Shown piece by piece: positions 37,101 through 40,336 of a stretch of DNA of 40,336 bases. Source of the stretch: Coemansia sp. RSA 1804. Its lineage: Eukaryota > Kickxellomycota > Kickxellomycetes > Kickxellales > Kickxellaceae. The stretch is from NCBI GenBank assembly GCA_027578815.1, contig JANBTH010000070.1:1-40336 (forward strand), given 5' to 3'. A program made the position numbers and the translations under genes. The notes under the pieces are model-generated. The model was not told the origin of the DNA. It searched no databases and saw only the letters and a list, made by a program, of their open reading frames with translations. The stretch's first letter is position 1, and the number at the start of each line of letters is the position of its first letter.

Positions 37101-37659
37101 CGAATACAGCGCAAGCGAAAGCAAGCGCGTGCGGCACAAGATAGTGGCGGCACGCACTGGAAACGGCTGTACCACAAGGAGAAAGGCGATTCATGCGATG
37201 AATGCTGGAGCGACTGCATTGTTAATTGCTGATGAGGACAGCGAATATAATCAAGTGAGTCGGAGAAAGACAGATGCACAGAAGCGCCAGAACCAGCGAA
37301 AGAATGAGAATACTGAAAATCAAACGCACAATCGAATGCAAAAACAAAAACCAAAGGAAAAGGAACAAGCGGATAATGGTGGCAAAAGTGGAACCCAATT
37401 TACTTTTGGTAAATGCAGAGCATCCACTGTGTTTGCTACCGCGTGTCTCGCTGATATTGACGCAAACCAAGGACAAGACAATGCAAAAGCGCCTGAAAAC
37501 TATAATGGCAGGGGATGTGACATAAGTAGCGCCCAGAGCGACATTGAGCGACTAGCTCAGCAGATAGACATGCCTGTGGTCATTATCAGCCAGAGCGTCT
37601 TTGAAGAGCTTGAGGGGTATCTGGTATCTGGGCTACGTGTCAGCATTGAACTTTTCTGA
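34153..37659 (+). CDS. MNL1: EDEM/Htm1-type ER alpha-1,2-mannosidase with PA domain (1168 aa)
   Basis: Htm1/Mnl1 and EDEM proteins trim mannose from misfolded glycoproteins in the ER, marking them for degradation. A signal peptide (LVLKTLLFYLSCCCFALAFG) is followed by a GH47 domain to about residue 490. Family motifs and acidic residues are present: DTLDSLAILGD, QVFEVTIRMLGGLLSAH, GFPVGETPSTCTAGVGSLIL, GAGVDSYFEYLLKAH, LRPEFIESTYHLYRATGDRF, EGRMESFALSETLKYLYLLF and VFTTEGHLLLPL. A Ser/His-rich linker follows, then a C-terminal protease-associated domain (about 950-1168) as in EDEM3, split by a 48-residue Lys/Gln/Asn-rich insert (about 1035-1082). Several NxS/T sequons lie in the linker. It is longer than yeast Mnl1 (796 aa). 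It is one exon from the ATG at 34153. Confidence 0.93.
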   Translation: MHRCNVALVLKTLLFYLSCCCFALAFGISEERRLVLRDQAREAFYHAYNGYMNHGFPFDELDPIECIGKGRDREHPDNSSVNDVLGDYLLTLVDTLDSLAILGDREEFSKAVKNTVTYLKDFDIDSHVQVFEVTIRMLGGLLSAHIIATDENDVLGMRLDKNGTYNGELLQLARDLGYRLLPAFEASPSGAPYPRTNLKYGFPVGETPSTCTAGVGSLILEFGTLSRLTNETVFERVAQHALQELWMSRTKANMLGNEYDVVRQKWTGFVSGIGAGVDSYFEYLLKAHVYLGDDNYLQMFEATYSAILQHVRDSMAGYAFFNVNILSKEVSTNWVDSLSAFFPGLMVLAGDVEGAESAYLLYYHLWRRFRAMPERFNLASREPNIPFYPLRPEFIESTYHLYRATGDRFYLDVGEMVLADLNSLYRTSCGFATMQNIHTGKLEGRMESFALSETLKYLYLLFDEENPLHKSHSHYVFTTEGHLLLPLSPVRDGSAQYPHHSSFALRRLLHSNMAPNKVRPALYNISNIRRKLRSLHPDDMFAVPVHVPSTQNVSHARTPSRKCPAGRALHSKSVHGNSNSDNAGNSGDPAVSFNHSTTSARLFDEPTPAHLQSPLEQLYNIQQLARAIQQISPDAGSEQQQQLISLHINAASVTMPLRADFYTTGLLVDNSDQQTGLMSLSVGYESRGYAGTASINSSLAAALDYSGICADPATIIFSRRQEIWKTSLLSVARSDADGLGIRVPPSYAKTWLAPYTQQFSFMEFLFSRATKRQVFVWNTPWKTRTRHGVPLLKDVWDESIDPSTDNIVSGERRSTAHHGFLFGRIRNAGETPARRIVVTNGAAQVMTDYIIVRASVDIPLQAFDEEPQTNNGKVTNSTKRMQEMANTTGYNSTSTLELQGYDDACKKDGDNRTCAGNANKSEAWNSMASGRLQGMHRRRSYVGRLADFSELSLYRNDVPFMGFQAAELVVQDMHGLLADSGCNEYSASESKRVRHKIVAARTGNGCTTRRKAIHAMNAGATALLIADEDSEYNQVSRRKTDAQKRQNQRKNENTENQTHNRMQKQKPKEKEQADNGGKSGTQFTFGKCRASTVFATACLADIDANQGQDNAKAPENYNGRGCDISSAQSDIERLAQQIDMPVVIISQSVFEELEGYLVSGLRVSIELF

Positions 37660-38123
37660 GCTGAAAATACAATTTGCATTTAGCTCAAAGTCAGCCATAT
37701 TAATATCTGACCTGGTGCTGTAATTCCATGCACAAAGCTGCTCAGTTCATTTATTTTGTCTTTTCTTTATTACGCTGAGGTGCTGTGTCTTTTTTAATAT
37801 TTTTATTTTACATTGTTGGTATGTAATAATGAGAATAAACCAGGCACCGTAGCTTATTATTCACAATATGGGACTAGCGGGACATTATTGCATTCTGCAC
37901 TTAATTGCGGCACAAGACTTGCTTCCACCACCTCAAGTCAGGAGGTTAAAACAAGATCAGTTGCTTGGCAAAGAATAATTTGCGATAAAGGAAAATAGGC
38001 TCTTGTTTGTTTGTATGCAAATAGAATCAAGGAGCTGGAACTGTGTGAATTGTAAACAATTCTGTGAGTTAAAAAACATCGTGTATGATTTGAAGACTAT
38101 TTTTGATGTAAAGATTTGAAAAT
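37660..38123 (+). other. 3' region of the EDEM gene
   Basis: These 464 bases are AT-rich, with T-rich stretches near 37750-37810. No convincing gene is seen. Confidence 0.3.
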
Positions 38124-38492
38124 ATGCAGCAGCAGAGGTGGAAGAAATATACACATGGCTTTTCTTTTACTTATTTTGACAATGGCATGGATCGTATTCT
38201 GATGGCCAGAATGGATGTGTATCTTCAGAACAAATTGCAAGAAATGGATGACAGGACGTTCATGTATTTGGACAAAAAGCCAGCACTGCCTACTGTATAT
38301 CGAGTTCTGCGGCAATTTGTTCGGCGTGTTATATATTGGGCATGTGGTCTTAAAATCAGAGTAAAGAAGAAAGAAGAGTACTGTCACAAAATACCTATTT
38401 ATTCAAGAGTGGTGCGTCGCACTCTGATCTTTATGTTTTTAATATTTGCAATGCATACACTGTCTGCGCACGATATATTACTAGCCAGATGA
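38124..38492 (+). CDS. Small hypothetical protein (122 aa)
   Basis: I do not recognise this frame. It reads MQQQRWKKYTHGFSFTYFDN at the start, a basic middle (RQFVRRVIYWACGLKIRVKK) and a hydrophobic C-terminal stretch (RTLIFMFLIFAMHTLS) that could be a tail anchor. It is the longest frame in its AT-rich surroundings, and net basic. No domain, repeat or signal peptide is visible, and no clear promoter is seen. It could be a real short gene or a chance frame. Confidence 0.25.
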   Translation: MQQQRWKKYTHGFSFTYFDNGMDRILMARMDVYLQNKLQEMDDRTFMYLDKKPALPTVYRVLRQFVRRVIYWACGLKIRVKKKEEYCHKIPIYSRVVRRTLIFMFLIFAMHTLSAHDILLAR

Positions 38493-40336
38493 TCAAGAGA
38501 CCTCAGTTGACATTTGCATAATCATCAACAGAATTGTCAGAACTATCGAGGCTGCAGTATCCGTGTCACTGCTATCGCGTATATTGTATTAACTTTCTCA
38601 ACCTCATTTTTGAATAGATATTGCGCTATTAAACAGCATTGCAGACATGTTTATAGCAGTCACCAAATTGCACACTAAATGGTACGAAGAAAACGGTACC
38701 TGTGAAAAAATAATAATGATCTTGGATAAAAAAAGAGAGCCGTGGTTATCGTTATAGTCTGATATACAATGTGGCGGATTATAGCCCTGGTTATTTGTAC
38801 AGCGCTATGAAACAAATAAGGATGCATAAAAGCGCCAATGCGAACAGAGGTGAGAGGGGCAAATAGTTATTTCTTTCACCAGGATCACCAAGCGGGAAAA
38901 ACAAAACATAAAACATAAAACATGTGCGGTTAGACATATTGGGTGCTCTAATAAAGCTTCTGGAAATTAAGAGTAGAAATAAAGGCACATGCCTGCATTC
39001 CGGTTCTTGCTGCTCTGCAATGCATTAAAAGTTCCAACAACAGAAAAAAGATAAGCAGTGTTTGTGTGTCGATGATGATAGTATTGGTTCCCGCTTTCCG
39101 AGATGGACGGACACATCGCACATTATGCAGTGGCAGCTGGAGATTGCAATGCCAATGCATAATTCCATGTAGCCAGATTAGGAAACACTGACCCGAAAAT
39201 AAGGACGAGAGATGAATGAAGCTGGCCGAGTGCATGAAAAGGTGCAGCGATAGCCAATAGGCATGCTGTCTGATTGGCTGACTACCTCACGGCTCGGGCT
39301 TTTTCAAGGAGGTTGTTTTTGTCAAAAACAGGCAAGACGCTAATCGTTTTGCAGGAGGCACGGGATGCAATCTTGTGGGAGCAAGATCCGTCAGACAGAG
39401 GAAAGAAAGAGATTTTCCAAAGGAAAGCGGGATATGATACAGTTCCGTTCCTGCTGGTGCAGTCATGAAAGGATGTGCTGTCTATTATTTTTCTCATGTT
39501 GAATTAAAACGCCCATCTGCTCAATACTGTTTAGATTGGTTGAAAGAAATATATTTTTCGGATGCATGGCTACAGCGCATATGGTCCGACTGCGTTCCAT
39601 GCTGGAGGGAGGACAGTCAAGTGAAAGTGTTCCCTGGACACGGCCAATTTAATGGACATGTTATTGTTTCAACCGTATTGCCAATGGGAGGTGCATTACA
39701 GCACCCCCTCCGCATAGATAAGTGAAAGAGGAATGCAAGTATTGTGGCTGTCACACGATGTGCTGCAGCAGAACGGAAGGGGAAAATGGCATGAGCGATT
39801 AGACTGGTTGAATTTGCCGATAAGAGGCTGGAGGAAGCAGGCGCTTTGGTTTACAACTCTACTGCGGGCTTCTGCCAGACTGTTTTGATCGTTGACTCCA
39901 TCAGCGCGCACAGCAGCAGCGGCAGCACCAGCACCAGCAACAACATATAGCAACTAGACAACCAAAGGACCAAACAACAAAAACAAAAGGCGACAGCCAC
40001 CGCCGCCCACAGGCAGTAACAGCAGCAGCAACAGCCCCATTCGTTGTGCTCATTTCGGAAGCAGGTCAATACCATCTAGCAGCAGGCGCTGTTGGCGATG
40101 CCGCCTGTGTTTGCGCTGGCTTAAGCAAAAACAAACAAACAAGCAAAAGAACAAACAAACACGCACAAAGAAAGGCACAGGGCCCGAGGGGGGGCGCATC
40201 ACTCCGGTCGGATGCCCCTGGCCCGAGATACGCCCGTTCAGGGGCAACAGCCAGGGGGGATAAAGAAGCTATTTTCTGCCAGCCTGTTTCTGACTGGTGC
40301 ATGTTTTGAGCAACGGCCGTGCTATTCTTCGGGCAA
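38493..40336. other. Right-hand intergenic region with no convincing gene
   Basis: About 1.8 kb. Frames are short (at most about 95 codons) and featureless. From about 39897 onward the plus strand is rich in CAG, CAA and AAC triplets (39911-40035) and then AAAC/AAAG repeats (40120-40175). A GC-rich block with two hairpins follows (40170-40260). This looks like the leader or promoter of a gene beyond the right edge, but the gene itself is not in the window. Confidence 0.35.
39911..40175. repeat. CAG/CAA- and AAAC-rich low-complexity tract
   Basis: Interrupted CAGCAG, CACCAGCAC and CAACAACA runs (39911-39945), AGCAGCAGCAACAG (40021-40034), then AACAAACAAACAAGC-type repeats (40127-40163). No long pure repeat is present. 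Confidence 0.6.

Noticed and set aside
37255..37418. A 164-nt intron in the EDEM gene from GTGAGT to ATGCAG
   Set aside because: Removing it shifts the frame and stops within a dozen codons, losing the well-conserved end of the PA domain. It is kept only as a finding about the donor-like start of the insert.
39274..39725. Two overlapping plus-strand frames of 64 and 86 codons
   Set aside because: Short, featureless, and in AT-rich flanking DNA with no promoter or splice pattern joining them.
1..40336. CRISPR arrays, rRNA genes or a clustered secondary-metabolite pathway
   Set aside because: No regularly spaced direct repeats, no rRNA-like sequence and no adjacent set of biosynthetic genes were seen. 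Apart from small shared themes the neighbours are unrelated housekeeping genes.

Overview
This window is nuclear DNA from a fungus. The gene set is eukaryotic and includes spliceosome, TOM/TIM import, ER membrane complex, Dom34 ribosome rescue and ERAD mannosidase genes. Several products are typically or exclusively fungal: a HAM1-like protein, an Arb1-like Argonaute chaperone, and Sno-type PLP synthase glutaminase. Genes are compact, mostly single-exon, separated by 0.1-0.7 kb, with GT-AG introns where present. The mixture would suit an early-diverging fungus such as a Kickxellomycotina member. That placement is inference; nothing here fixes the genus.

Layout. 1-1178 is the 3' remnant of a Ty1/copia retrotransposon: the end of one LTR, a pol fragment carrying RNase H, a polypurine tract, and a complete second LTR with strong stem-loops. 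1458-14000 is a dense block: SER1 (-), a MYST acetyltransferase (-), CWC21 (+), DOM34 (-), an NAD(P)-binding NmrA-like protein (-), TIM50 (-), RAD18 (+), EMC6 (-) and CWC25 (+). 13808-17924 (-) holds pieces of what I read as one six-exon gene joining an N-terminal ADF-H (coactosin/drebrin) domain to a C-terminal PH domain through a 14-nt micro-exon. 18628-21526 (+) has SNO1/PdxT, an Arb1-like gene and a short spliced gene of uncertain, possibly RecA-fold, identity. 21952-28662 carries two related bHLH factors pointing away from each other across about 4.1 kb without a convincing gene. 28958-37659 (+) carries PDB1 (four exons), a HAM1-like protein and a long EDEM/Htm1-type mannosidase with a PA domain. 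38493-40336 shows no convincing gene.

How the genes relate. Most are housekeeping neighbours rather than a pathway cluster. Themes are splicing (CWC21, CWC25), chromatin and RNAi silencing (MYST, Arb1-like), DNA repair (RAD18, possibly the 20847 gene), mitochondria (TIM50, PDB1), the ER (EMC6, EDEM) and PLP supply and use (SNO1 makes PLP, SER1 uses it). The most unusual parts are the reconstructed ADF-H/PH gene, the bHLH pair with its long shared intergenic region, and the LTR fused directly to RNase H. All gene models come from reading the sequence; splice sites were assigned by eye from GT-AG consensus, reading phase and family conservation.
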